Shown: positions 49,877 to 59,161, counted from the first letter of the stretch. The stretch: DNA of 64,000 nucleotides from Citreimonas sp042096055 (GCF_042096055.1 NZ_JBELMH010000008.1:1-64000), one strand, 5' to 3'. Program-made: numbers and translations. Notes: generated from the letters alone by a model not told the origin.

Positions 49877-50595
49877 ATGCACGATCCCACGCAGCGTCCG
49901 GACTGGATCGCGCTGGACTGGCGCGCCGCGGCTCCGCGCGTCTGGCTGATGACCGACGAAGGCTCGGTGATCGACACGCGCGCGTCGGACAGCAAGGGGC
50001 AGAACGGCGACGGCTTCGGATCCGTGCTGCTGGCGCTGATCGGCGACGTGCTGGACGGTGCGGCGCCCATGCCGGTCATCGGCTGCGGCACCGCCGGTGG
50101 GCAGGTCCGGGCGCCCGGTGTCGCGGTGCCGGCGCCGCCACCTTCGGGCGAGGCGGCGCTGCGGATCGAGACGCGCGATCCGCGGCTCGACCTGCGGATC
50201 CTTCCGGGCATGCGTCAGGGCGCCCCCGCGGACATGATGACCGGAGAAGAGACGACGCTCGCCGGCGCTTTGGCCGCCCGGCCCGGCTTCGACGGCGTGT
50301 TCTGCCTGCCCGGCGCGCATACGCGGTGGGTGCAGGTCAGCGCGGGCGAGATCGTCAGCTTCCGCACCTTCATGACAGGCGAGCTGTTCGCACTTCTGGC
50401 GCGGCAATCCGTGCTGAGTTCGGACATGGGCGAAGAGGGCGCGTGGGACGACGCGGCCTTCGCTGAGGCGGTCGGCGACGCGATCTCGCGGCCGCAGGGG
50501 ATCGGCGCCGCGCTCTTCGGCATCCGCGCCGACGCGGTGCTGAACGGACTGGCGCCCGGCGCGGCCCGCGCGCGGCTGGCAGGGCTGCTGATCGG
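49877..50595 (+). CDS. dgoK: 2-dehydro-3-deoxygalactonokinase, 3' end lost in gap
   Basis: 239 codons are visible; the family is about 300 residues, so some 60 C-terminal residues lie in the following gap. The opening DWIALDWRAAAPRVWLM, IGCGTAGG, the PGMRQGAPADMMTGEETTLAGAL block and LPGAHTRWVQV are DgoK-specific. It phosphorylates 2-keto-3-deoxygalactonate in the De Ley-Doudoroff pathway for galactose/galactonate; dgoA, usually next, may be hidden in the gap. An open frame through the Ns into the epimerase is accidental. Confidence 0.85.
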
Positions 50596-50695
50596 NNNNN
50601 NNNNNNNNNNNNNNNNNNNNNNNNNNNNNNNNNNNNNNNNNNNNNNNNNNNNNNNNNNNNNNNNNNNNNNNNNNNNNNNNNNNNNNNNNNNNNNN
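50596..50695. other. Assembly gap (100 N), true missing sequence
   Basis: The flanks share no sequence. The end of dgoK (about 60 residues) and the start of the epimerase (about 20-30 residues) are both missing, so at least ~250 bp, and perhaps a whole dgoA gene, are absent. The 100-N length is a placeholder. Confidence 0.93.
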
Positions 50696-51631
50696 GACAA
50701 CGGCGTCCTGCAGGCGCGCATCCTCAGCTTCGGCGGCGCGCTGCGCGACCTGCGGCTGGCGGGGCTCGACCGGCCGCTGGTGCTGGGGTTCGAGAGGGTC
50801 GAGGACTACACCGAGAACCCGCTCTACCTGGGCGTCTCCGTCGGGCGGCTGGCCAACCGCGTGGTGGGTGGCGATACGATCGTCGACGGCAGGACGGTGC
50901 AGCTCGACCGCAACGAGGGCGGGCGCCACATGCTGCATGGCGGGCAGGACGGCACCGGCCGGCGCAGCTGGCGCATCGAGGATCACGGGCCCGGCCATGT
51001 GCTGCTGTCGGACACGCTCCCCGACGGGCACATGGGCTTTCCGGGCACGCTGAACGTGCAGTTGCACTACGAACTCGACGGCGCGGCCCTGCGCGTGACC
51101 TACACCGCGACCGCCGACGCGCCGACGATTTGCAGCTTTGCGCCGCATCTCTACTTCAACCTCTCGGGCGCTGACACGATCGACGACCACGTGCTGACCG
51201 TGCATGCAGACCGGTACATGCCGGGCGAGGGTGGCGTGCCCACGGGCGAGCTCGCGTCCGTCGAGGGCACGCCGTTCGACCTGCGGCAGGGCGGGCCGGT
51301 GCCGGCAGGCGCCGACCACAATCTGTGCATCGCGGAGGCGGCAGGGCCGCTGCGCGAGATCGCGCGTCTGTCCACGTCGGACCTGGGCATGCGCATCCTC
51401 AGCACCGAGCCGGGTCTGCAGCTTTTCGACGGCGGCGCGCTGGCGATCCCCGCCGGCGCGGGCCTCGACGGCCGCGCCTACGGCGCGCGCGCGGGCATGG
51501 CGCTCGAGCCGCAGCGCTGGCCCGACGCGCCCAACAACGCCTGGCGCGATCAGGTCACGCTGGCACCGGGCCAGACCTTCCGGGCCGAGTCACACTTCGT
51601 CTTCGAGCCGGGCGTCACTGCGCCTGCGTGA
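50696..51631 (+). CDS. Aldose 1-epimerase, 5' end lost in gap
   Basis: 311 codons of a GalM-type mutarotase: LSFGGALRDLRLAGLDRPLVLGF, SVGRLANRV, the catalytic region NEGGRHMLHGG, FAPHLYFNLSG (active-site His) and a C-terminal ALEPQRWPDAPN with the base Glu. It interconverts alpha and beta sugar anomers before catabolism. The start codon is in the gap. Its last 17 bases overlap the 3' end of the convergent DeoR-type regulator. Neighbour to dgoK, so galactose or galactonate use is likely. Confidence 0.88.
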   Translation, partial: DNGVLQARILSFGGALRDLRLAGLDRPLVLGFERVEDYTENPLYLGVSVGRLANRVVGGDTIVDGRTVQLDRNEGGRHMLHGGQDGTGRRSWRIEDHGPGHVLLSDTLPDGHMGFPGTLNVQLHYELDGAALRVTYTATADAPTICSFAPHLYFNLSGADTIDDHVLTVHADRYMPGEGGVPTGELASVEGTPFDLRQGGPVPAGADHNLCIAEAAGPLREIARLSTSDLGMRILSTEPGLQLFDGGALAIPAGAGLDGRAYGARAGMALEPQRWPDAPNNAWRDQVTLAPGQTFRAESHFVFEPGVTAPA

Positions 51632-52376
51632 TCCGCGTGCCCCAGACCTCGCACTTGCGGGCGAGGGGGGCGGGCAGCGGCCGGTCAGTGAACAGCGTGT
51701 CGATCGCGGCCAGCGAATCCACCCGCGCCGGCGCGCTGCGCGAGAACTTCGAGTGATCCGCCACCAGGAAACTGCGCCGCGCATGGCGCAGGATCGTCTG
51801 GCTGACGCTGACCTCCTGGATGTCGAAGTCGAGGATGTCGCCGTCGCGGTCCAGCGCCGAGCAGCTGATCACCGCCAGGTCGAACTTGAACTGCGCGATG
51901 GTGGCCACGGCCATGTTGCCCACCAGCCCGCCGTCCGAGCGGCGCAGCTGACCGCCGGTCACGACGATCTCGCAATGCGGGTTGGCGACCAGGATGTTGG
52001 CGACGTTCATGTTGTTGGTCACCACCAGCAGCTCGCGGTGATCCAGCAGCGCCTGCGCCACCGCCTCGGCGGAGGTGCCGATGCCCATGAACAGCGACAC
52101 GCCGTCGGGGATGGACGCGGCACAGGTGCGCGCGATGGCGACCTTCTCCTCGGCATTGAGCGCGCGGCGCTCCTCGTAGCCGATGTTCGTGGTCCCCGAG
52201 GGCAGCACCGCGCCGCCGTGCACGCGTTCCAGCCGGCCGGCATCGGCGAGCTCGGACAGATCGCGGCGGATGGTCTGCAACGTGACGCCGAAATGACGTG
52301 CCAGCCCGTCGACGGTCACCTTGCCGTCGCGCCGCGCGATCTCGAGGATCTCCGGATAACGAAAGGTCTGTGACAT
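51615..52376 (-). CDS. DeoR/GlpR-family transcriptional regulator
   Basis: 253 residues. N-terminal winged helix (~5-60; ILEIARRDGKVTVDGLARHFGVTLQTIRRDLSELADAGRLERVHGGAV) and C-terminal DeoR sensor domain (VSLFMGIGTSAEAVAQAL, VVTGGQLRRSDGGLVG, FLVADHSKFSR). Members repress sugar-catabolic genes and respond to phosphorylated sugars, so the convergent dgoK/epimerase genes are the natural target, though no operator is seen. The ATG before SQTFRYPE is chosen; a longer open frame upstream lacks family similarity. Confidence 0.87.
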   Translation of the reverse strand: MSQTFRYPEILEIARRDGKVTVDGLARHFGVTLQTIRRDLSELADAGRLERVHGGAVLPSGTTNIGYEERRALNAEEKVAIARTCAASIPDGVSLFMGIGTSAEAVAQALLDHRELLVVTNNMNVANILVANPHCEIVVTGGQLRRSDGGLVGNMAVATIAQFKFDLAVISCSALDRDGDILDFDIQEVSVSQTILRHARRSFLVADHSKFSRSAPARVDSLAAIDTLFTDRPLPAPLARKCEVWGTRITQAQ

Positions 52377-52647
52377 GGGCCCGTTTGCGTTTGCGTTCGA
52401 AATTGGCAGGTTTCCTTCGCTCTCGCAAGAGACGCCGTGCCGGGACCGGCGCTCCGGCAGCGGCTCATTTCGGCCGCGCGGTTGAATTCCGACCCTACGG
52501 AAACTAAGGTTAATGGCAGGACCGAGCCCTGACATCAGCCCCGGCCCCCTTTCCTTCAGCGCTTCGTCGAGAAAGTGGCCTTGGCCGGGCGCCTTCAGGG
52601 CATGCCCGCACGACGCGGACGCGGAAAATGGAATGGGAGCAAGACGG

Positions 52648-53874
52648 ATGACCGACTACGACCCCGAAAAAGGCTATGTGGCCCTGCTGGGCTGGAGCCT
52701 GAACGCCATCGACGCGGTGGACCGGTTCGACCGGCGCTACATCATCGTGGCTCCGCCGTGGGCCGAGGAATACTGCCAGCAGAACGACATCCCGTTCATC
52801 GGGTGGGATTTCGACCGCCTGAACGAGCGCTCGTACGAACTGGCCAACAAGCTCAAGGACGAGGGCGTGGACGTCGCCATCCCGCTCTATGAGGAAACCG
52901 TCGAATGGGCCGGCGCGGTCAACGCGGTGTTGCTGGGCAACCCGCGCCTGCTGGGCCAGTCGATGCTGTTCCGCGACAAGTCGCTGATGAAGCGGCGCGC
53001 GCAGCTGGGCGGCATCCGCGTCGGCGTCTTCGAGGAAGCGCATGACCGCGGCGACGTGATCCGCTTCCTCAAGCGCGTGAACCAGACGCTGCTGAAGCTC
53101 GACGGCGACCCGAACGACCCGATCCACTTCAAGGCGTTCGACAAGTCCGGCACCGCCGGCCACCGCGTCGTGCGCACGCCCGAGGACGTCGACAACATCC
53201 CCGACGACGAGTTTCCCGCGCTGCTGGAGAGCCACCTCGACGGCTGGGAATTCGCGGTCGAGGCGTGGATCAAGAACGGCAAGATCCAGTTCCTGAACAT
53301 CTCGGAATACGTGACGCTGGGCTACTCGGTCTTCGTGCCGGCCACGCCCGAGCTCGAGGCGCACCGCGCGCGCATCACGCAGGAGATCGAGAAGCTGATC
53401 GAGACCTTCGACATCGAGTTCGGCTTCATCCACCCGGAATACTTCCTGACCAGCGACAACCAGCTCTACTTCGGCGAGGTCGCGTACCGTCCGCCGGGCT
53501 TCAAGGCGCTGGAGCTGATCGAGCGCGCCTACGGCTTCAACGGCTACCAGGGCCTGGTGCTGATGTTCGATCCCAAGACGACGCAGGAAGAGATCGACGC
53601 CTTCTTCCCCGAGGAAGTCACCGGCGCCAAGGGCCATGCCGGCTGCTTCGGCGTCTATCCGCGCCGCCGCGTGGTCAGCAAGCTCGAGATTCCGCCCGAG
53701 ACGGCGAACCACCCGTATTTCGAGTGGCACGAGTTGGCCGAGCCGATGGAGCAGAAGGTCACCAAGCGGACCGCCTTCGGAACGCACTGGGGTCTTGCGT
53801 ATTTCTTCGGAGAGGACGCGCATACGCTGCGTGACCTCTTGAAGGCGCAGGAAGACCTCGATTTCTATGTGTAA
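52648..53874 (+). CDS. ATP-grasp domain protein, predicted carboxylate-amine/thiol ligase
   Basis: 408 residues. An N-terminal Rossmann-like preATP-grasp part (VALLGWSLNAIDAVDRF, VDVAIPLYEETVEWAGAV), then an ATP-grasp core with LLKLDG..FKAFDKSGTAGH as the glycine-rich loop, EFAVEAWIKNGKIQF, and LYFGEVAYRPPG as a divergent form of the metal-binding E-x-N-x-R element. Such enzymes join a carboxylate to an amine via an acyl phosphate. GGAG stands eight bases before the ATG. It is followed 36 bp later by the papain-like protein, apparently as a two-gene operon. Substrate unknown. Confidence 0.75.
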   Translation: MTDYDPEKGYVALLGWSLNAIDAVDRFDRRYIIVAPPWAEEYCQQNDIPFIGWDFDRLNERSYELANKLKDEGVDVAIPLYEETVEWAGAVNAVLLGNPRLLGQSMLFRDKSLMKRRAQLGGIRVGVFEEAHDRGDVIRFLKRVNQTLLKLDGDPNDPIHFKAFDKSGTAGHRVVRTPEDVDNIPDDEFPALLESHLDGWEFAVEAWIKNGKIQFLNISEYVTLGYSVFVPATPELEAHRARITQEIEKLIETFDIEFGFIHPEYFLTSDNQLYFGEVAYRPPGFKALELIERAYGFNGYQGLVLMFDPKTTQEEIDAFFPEEVTGAKGHAGCFGVYPRRRVVSKLEIPPETANHPYFEWHELAEPMEQKVTKRTAFGTHWGLAYFFGEDAHTLRDLLKAQEDLDFYV

Positions 53875-53910
53875 GGCAACCAGCGGGGCCATCTCGTGGC
53901 ACATGGCCTG

Positions 53911-55878
53911 ATGACGAACGAAACCAGCGACGCCGAGCGGCTTTCGGGCACGCTCGACGTCGCAACCGAACGCTTGGAACAGGCGCGGGCGTTCTCGAAG
54001 CGGCGCCACCAGGGGCCGGTTCTGGACGTCGTGGGGCGCCTTCTGGGCACGCCCGGCGGCGTCGAGGCTCTGTACGATCGCGCCATCCGGCTGGACCGGG
54101 CCGGGCTGTTCAGCGGTTCGGACTGGGACGTGCCCACGGCGCTGCTGCCGCAGCTGTCCGGCAAGACGCTGGAAGGCACCAACCGCGCGCTGGCCGCGAT
54201 GGAGGCGACCAGCCTCATGCGGTTCCTCGCCGTCGCCACCGGCGAGGCGCAGCATCCCAGCCTGCCGCAGGACCACGCGCGGCACTTCCTGACGCAGGTG
54301 CTGGCGCTTAACCTGCCGCGCTTCTTCGAATTTTCCGACGAGGCCAGCCGCGCCGCGGGCGAGCGGGCGACCATCTCGTCGCGCATCCTGCGGCTGATCG
54401 CCAAGCGGATCGGCCTGCGCGACGTGCTCGGCGTCATGGTGGCCGAGATCTGGCGCATCCTCGAACAGCGCCCGGTCCAGATGGGGCCGGTCAAGGACAT
54501 GGTCACGCAGATGGCCGTCGCGTTGAACCGCCAGGGGTCCGAGCCGGGCGCGGAGCGGCTGGGCGCCGAGCGTCTGGTCAGCGCGCTGTTCGGCCCCACC
54601 GCCGAGACGCTCGACGATCCGGGCCTGTCGGCCTATTTCGAGCGGCTCGAACACATGGACGAAGCGGGCCTCGCGCGCGAGGCGACGGGCTTCGCGCGCT
54701 CGATGCACGACACCGGGCTGGTGTCGGACTACCACGTGGGCTTTCTGCTCTGGGCGCTGGACTATCCCGACCGGCCGCTGGTGCCGGACGCGCTGGGGCT
54801 GGGCTCGACCGGCCTCGATTGCTGGCGGCACTTCCGCGGTTTGGTCGAGGAGTTGATCCGCGCCGCCGTCACGCCCGCGACGCCGCAGGCGCTTTACGGC
54901 ATGGCGATGCTGCTCGACCGCGGCGTGCTGCACTCCTCGCCGCTGGCGCCGGCCCTGCGCCGCGCGCTGACCATCGACCTCGCCCCGGCGGTGCGCGAGC
55001 GTCTGGCCCTCGGCTTCGGCCCGCAGGCGCGGCCCAGCACGTACCTTCTGTCGGGCATCATCGAGGTGCTCGGCCTGCCGCTGGGCGTCGGGCAGGGTGC
55101 GAACCCGACCTGCCAGTCGGCGCGCGCGATCTCGATGTGGGCGCTGAACGATCCCGATTACCTGCTGCACCTCATCGTGCAGGCCGCCGAGGCCGAGACC
55201 ATCGTCATGCAGTTCGAGGGCACGCCGATCTCGTCCGCCGAACTCCCCGCCGGCCTTGCCGGGTTCGGGCCGATCGACGCCGATCCGGTCTCGGTCCTTC
55301 TGGTGCCGCATCTCGACCGCATCTACGCCGAGATGGGGCGCATGTGCGCCTCCCGCGGCGGCGACCCGCACCGCTGGATCAACCCCGAGTTCCACGGCTG
55401 GTGGGTCGCGCGCGACTGCGCCGTCGCCGTGGACGTCGAGACCGGGAAGCTGGACGATTACGACCGTTTCGTCGCCCGCTTCCACGAAAGCTATCACCCG
55501 CGGCACAACGGCAACCGGCCGCTGATCCACCCGCAGCCCGCCGGCATCGCCTTCACCGACGCCACAGGCACGTTCATCGGCTGGCACGCCATCACCATCC
55601 TGCGCGTCGCCACCGGCCGCAAGGGAGAGACGCGCGTCTACTTCTACAACCCCAACAACGACAGTGGCCAGGACTGGGGCCACGGCGTGACTGTCACCAC
55701 CGGCGGCAACGGCGAGCGCCACGGCGAGGGCAGTCTCGAGTTCGAGAAGTTCCTGTCGCGCCTCTACCTGTTTCACGACCAGCCGCACCGCCCGGAACGC
55801 CTGACCGACGTCGGTGCGGAAACCATCGCGCGGGTCCGCTCGTTGGCCGTGAAGAGCTGGGCGGGCAAACGCGTCTGA
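53911..55878 (+). CDS. Large protein with predicted C-terminal papain-like cysteine peptidase/amidase domain
   Basis: 655 residues, no named family recognised. Residues ~1-380 look alpha-helical. The C-terminal part has a Cys-His-Asn order and spacing like papain-fold enzymes: C401 in QGANPTCQSARAISMWA, H559 in FIGWHAITILRV, and N580 in YFYNPNNDSGQDWG (compare papain HAV..NSWG). No signal peptide. A GTG five codons upstream is an alternative start. Pairing with an ATP-grasp ligase suggests it cleaves or transfers the amide that the ligase makes, but this is inference from residues and context. Confidence 0.6.
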   Translation: MTNETSDAERLSGTLDVATERLEQARAFSKRRHQGPVLDVVGRLLGTPGGVEALYDRAIRLDRAGLFSGSDWDVPTALLPQLSGKTLEGTNRALAAMEATSLMRFLAVATGEAQHPSLPQDHARHFLTQVLALNLPRFFEFSDEASRAAGERATISSRILRLIAKRIGLRDVLGVMVAEIWRILEQRPVQMGPVKDMVTQMAVALNRQGSEPGAERLGAERLVSALFGPTAETLDDPGLSAYFERLEHMDEAGLAREATGFARSMHDTGLVSDYHVGFLLWALDYPDRPLVPDALGLGSTGLDCWRHFRGLVEELIRAAVTPATPQALYGMAMLLDRGVLHSSPLAPALRRALTIDLAPAVRERLALGFGPQARPSTYLLSGIIEVLGLPLGVGQGANPTCQSARAISMWALNDPDYLLHLIVQAAEAETIVMQFEGTPISSAELPAGLAGFGPIDADPVSVLLVPHLDRIYAEMGRMCASRGGDPHRWINPEFHGWWVARDCAVAVDVETGKLDDYDRFVARFHESYHPRHNGNRPLIHPQPAGIAFTDATGTFIGWHAITILRVATGRKGETRVYFYNPNNDSGQDWGHGVTVTTGGNGERHGEGSLEFEKFLSRLYLFHDQPHRPERLTDVGAETIARVRSLAVKSWAGKRV

Positions 55879-56037
55879 CCGGGCCGTGCGGCGCTTGCCG
55901 CCGTGCCGCCGTGTCATGATCCCGTCCGAAAAACAAATCATTGGCATGGCTTGCGCTTTGCTCCGCGCATGCGCACCTGAGCATGCGCCGGCGCGGCATG
56001 ACCCGTGGCCGGGACGGATTCTGGAAGGACCTGACGA

Positions 56038-56967
56038 ATGATGGACGTTTGGCTGCCCCTGGCGGGCGGGTTGGTATTGCTGATCCTGGGGGGCGAATTC
56101 CTGGTGCGCGGCGCGGTCAACGTGGCGACGGCTCTGCGCGTCTCGCCGCTGGTGATCGGCCTGACGCTGGTGGGCTTCGGCACCTCGACGCCGGAACTGG
56201 TGACCTCGGTGCGCGCCGCGCTGGCCGATTCACCCGGCATCGCCTACGGCAACATCGTCGGCTCGAACATCGCCAACATCCTGCTGATCGGCGGCCTCGC
56301 GGCGCTGCTGTTCCCGATCGCCGTCGCGCGCGCCGCATTGCGCCGGGACGGCGCGGTGATGCTGGCCGTGGCGGTGGCGTTCTCGATCGTCTCGGCGCTG
56401 ATGCCGCTGGGACGCGCGGTGGGCGTGGCCTTCCTGCTGGGGCTGGTGGCCTACATCGTCGTCACCTTCATGATCGAACGGCGCAAGACCGCCGATACGA
56501 CCGACCAGGCGCAGCCGAAGACCGGCATCCTCGTCTCGGTTCTGATCGCGATCGCGGGACTCGCCTGCGTCATCGTCGGCGGCGGCTTCCTCGTCGACGG
56601 CGCCACGGCGCTGGCGCGCGGCTTCGGCATCTCGGAAACCGTGATCGGCCTGACCATCGTCGCCGTCGGCACCTCGATGCCCGAGCTCGTCACCTCGGTC
56701 GTCGCCGCCTTCAAGCGCCAGAGCGACGTCGCCTTCGGCAACATCATCGGCTCGAACATCTACAACATCCTCGGCATCGGCGGCGCCACGGCGCTGATCG
56801 CGCCCGGCACCGTCCCGGCCGAGATCGTCAGCTTCGACAACCTGGTGATGATCGCCGTGTCGGTGCTGATCGTCGCGCTCGCCTGGACCGGCATGCGCAT
56901 CGCCCGGTGGGAGGGCGCGGTGCTGGCCGCGGGCTACGTCGCCTACGTCGCGATCCTCTGGCCCTGA
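56038..56967 (+). CDS. Calcium/sodium antiporter (CaCA superfamily, YrbG-like)
   Basis: 309 residues with about ten transmembrane segments in two inverted repeats, each carrying its alpha-repeat: GFGTSTPELVTS with GNIVGSNIANIL, and AVGTSMPELVTS with GNIIGSNIYNIL. These acidic and polar residues line the cation site. It exchanges Ca2+ for Na+ or H+ across the inner membrane. GGAAGGA precedes tandem ATG codons, so the second (one codon later) is possible. Single gene, convergent with the corrinoid activator gene. Confidence 0.92.
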   Translation: MMDVWLPLAGGLVLLILGGEFLVRGAVNVATALRVSPLVIGLTLVGFGTSTPELVTSVRAALADSPGIAYGNIVGSNIANILLIGGLAALLFPIAVARAALRRDGAVMLAVAVAFSIVSALMPLGRAVGVAFLLGLVAYIVVTFMIERRKTADTTDQAQPKTGILVSVLIAIAGLACVIVGGGFLVDGATALARGFGISETVIGLTIVAVGTSMPELVTSVVAAFKRQSDVAFGNIIGSNIYNILGIGGATALIAPGTVPAEIVSFDNLVMIAVSVLIVALAWTGMRIARWEGAVLAAGYVAYVAILWP

Positions 56968-56970
56968 CGC

Positions 56971-59019
56971 TCAGGCGCGGCGGCGGCGCCTGCGTCCGCC
57001 GTCGCGTCCACCATCGCCGCCCGCGCCGAAGGCGACCTTCGGCAGGTCCACCACCTTCGACAGCTCCGGAAACGGGTCGGTCGCGTGCGGGATCGCGTTG
57101 GCGGCGACGAAATGCTCCTGGAAGCGCGGCTCGATCGCGGTCTCGACCTTGGTGATCTCGCGCACGACGCGCTCGATCTCGCGCCGGGCTGCGACGTTGC
57201 ACAGCGCGATGCGCGCGCCCGTGCCGGCCGCGTTGCCGGCGCTGGTCACGCGGTCCAGCGGCACGTCGGGGATCATGCCCAGCACCATCGCGTGCAACGG
57301 CGAGATATGCGCGCCGAAGGCGCCGGCCAGCACCACGCGGTCGACCGTGTCGACTCCGCGTTCGTCCATCAACAGCCGCGCGCCGGCATACAGTGCCGAC
57401 TTCGCCAGCTGGATCGCGCGGATGTCGCCCTGCGTCACCGTGATGCGCGGACCGCCCGAGTCCGTGCCGTCATGGATCACGTATTGATGCGTGCGCCCGT
57501 CCGCGACGCACCGCCCGGTGCCCGTCTGCTCGGCCGAGCCGATCAGCCCCGACGGGTCCAGCAGGCCCGCGATGCGCATCTCGGCCACCGCCTCGATGAT
57601 GCCGGACCCGCAGATGCCGGTGATCCCGGACTGCGCGGTTTCTTCCCGGAACCCGTCCTCGTTCGACCACTTTTCGCAGCCGATCACGCGAAAGCGCGGC
57701 TCTTTCGTTTCAGGGTCGATCCGGATCGCCTCGATCGCGCCGGGTGCGGCCCGCTGGCCCGAGCTGATCTGAGCGCCCTCGAAGGCCGGCCCGGTGGGCG
57801 ACGAACAGGCCAGCACGCGGCTTCGGTCGCCCAGCAGGATCTCGGCGTTGGTGCCCACGTCGACCACCAGCACCAGGTCCTCGGACTTGCCCGGTTCTTC
57901 CGACAGCGCGACGGCGGCGGCGTCCGCCCCCACATGGCCCGCGATGCAGGGCAGGATGTAGACCTGCGCCGAACCGGGCAGGGCGGCCAGCCCCATTTCC
58001 ACCGCCGACAGCGCCAGTGCGCCCGACGTGGCCAGTGCGAACGGCGCCTGGCCCAGCTCGACCGGGTCGATGCCCAGCAGCAGGTGGTGCATCACCGGGT
58101 TGCAGACGAACACCGCCTCCAGGATCAGCGCGGGGTCGATGCCGGCCTCCGCGGCGATCTCGACCGTCAGCGTGTCGATCGCCTCGCGCACCACGCGCGT
58201 CATCTCGACATCGCCACCGGGGTTCATCATGGCGTAGCTGACCCGGCTCATCAGGTCCTCGCCGAACCGGATCTGCGGGTTCATCACCCCGGCCGAGGCG
58301 ACGACCTGCCCGGTGTCCAGGTCCGTGAGATGCGCCGCGATCGTGGTCGAGCCGAGATCGATCGCCAGCCCGAACAGCCCCCCCTCGTGCAGGCCGGGCC
58401 AGGCGGCGACCAGCCGCGGCACCGCGTCCGCATGCGGCTTGTGCAGCGCCACGGTGATCTTCCACGCGCCCTTGCGCAGCACCTTCTGCAGCTGGCCCAG
58501 CAGCGCGAACTCGGCCTCGACGCGCGGGATGTCCCATTGCTGCCGCAGCGCCCGCGCGACCCGCTCCAGGTCGCCGGTGGGCTCGTGCATGTCGGGCTCG
58601 TCGACCTCGACGTAGAACAGCCGCGTGGCCGGATCCATCTCGATCACCCGCGCCGAGGCTGCCTTGCGCACCACCTGCCGGTGCACCTGGCTTTCGGGCG
58701 GCACGTCGATCACCACGTCGCGCTGCACGCTGGCCTGGCAGCCCAGCCGCCGACCTGGCTTCAGCCCGCGCTTGTCCTGGTAGCGCTGCTCGACCGCGTT
58801 CCACTCGGACAGCGCGTCGGGCGCCACCGTCACGCCGTGCTTCGAGAAATCGCCGTAGGCCGGCGTCACCTGGCATTTCGAGCAGATGCCCCGCCCGCCG
58901 CACACGCTGTCGAGATCGACGCCCAGCTGCCGCGCCGCGCTCAGCACCGGCGTGCCCGCCGGGAACCGCCCGCGCTTGCCCGAGGGCGTGAAGACGACCA
59001 GAGGGTCCTTGTCCGCCAT
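56971..59019 (-). CDS. RACo/RamA-like corrinoid activation protein (2Fe-2S ferredoxin + ASKHA, DUF4445)
   Basis: 682 residues. An N-terminal [2Fe-2S] ferredoxin (C-x5-C-x2-C in SVCGGRGICSKCQ, with a further Cys at RLGCQ), a linker, then an ASKHA ATPase domain (GLAIDLGSTTIAAHLTD, VDVGTNAEILLG, GAFGAHISPLHAM), ending in a Gly/Arg-rich tail (GGRDGGRRRRRRA). Such proteins use ATP to reduce inactive Co(II) corrinoid in methyltransferase systems. AGGAGA stands before the ATG. No corrinoid protein or methyltransferase is adjacent. Confidence 0.87.
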   Translation of the reverse strand: MADKDPLVVFTPSGKRGRFPAGTPVLSAARQLGVDLDSVCGGRGICSKCQVTPAYGDFSKHGVTVAPDALSEWNAVEQRYQDKRGLKPGRRLGCQASVQRDVVIDVPPESQVHRQVVRKAASARVIEMDPATRLFYVEVDEPDMHEPTGDLERVARALRQQWDIPRVEAEFALLGQLQKVLRKGAWKITVALHKPHADAVPRLVAAWPGLHEGGLFGLAIDLGSTTIAAHLTDLDTGQVVASAGVMNPQIRFGEDLMSRVSYAMMNPGGDVEMTRVVREAIDTLTVEIAAEAGIDPALILEAVFVCNPVMHHLLLGIDPVELGQAPFALATSGALALSAVEMGLAALPGSAQVYILPCIAGHVGADAAAVALSEEPGKSEDLVLVVDVGTNAEILLGDRSRVLACSSPTGPAFEGAQISSGQRAAPGAIEAIRIDPETKEPRFRVIGCEKWSNEDGFREETAQSGITGICGSGIIEAVAEMRIAGLLDPSGLIGSAEQTGTGRCVADGRTHQYVIHDGTDSGGPRITVTQGDIRAIQLAKSALYAGARLLMDERGVDTVDRVVLAGAFGAHISPLHAMVLGMIPDVPLDRVTSAGNAAGTGARIALCNVAARREIERVVREITKVETAIEPRFQEHFVAANAIPHATDPFPELSKVVDLPKVAFGAGGDGGRDGGRRRRRRA

Positions 59020-59088
59020 GTGCTGTCTCCTGCCTGTGCTGGGCCGCACCTTAACCCGCGCGCGCCGGAAGGAAAGCCGGGCCCGCGA

Positions 59089-59152
59089 CTTCTTTGGTCC
59101 TCAAATATCCCGGGGGTGAATTGGCCGCAGGCCAAGAGGGGGCAGCGCCCCC
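59089..59152. repeat. 64-bp intergenic repeat, copy 1
   Basis: Begins CTTCTTTGGTCCTCAAATAT and contains two hairpins, TTGGCC-GCA-GGCCAA and GGGGGC-AGC-GCCCCC. Copy 2 at 63776-63839 matches at 62 of 64 positions; one difference is in the loop of the second hairpin. It lies just beyond the trpE stop, so it may end trpE transcription. Confidence 0.92.
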
Positions 59153-59161
59153 ATGCGGCCC

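Noticed and set aside
49877..51631. Bifunctional kinase-epimerase fusion protein
   Set aside because: The frame passes through 100 Ns; both halves are truncated at the gap, so the join is accidental.
52510..55947. A 1145-residue antisense open frame opposite the ATP-grasp pair
   Set aside because: It is a GC-codon shadow without motifs, and the sense-strand genes have ribosome sites and conserved residues.
56010..56040. Sigma-54 promoter (TGGCAT..TTGC) before the antiporter gene
   Set aside because: The GG and GC elements do not have the required 10-base spacing together with the TTGC block.
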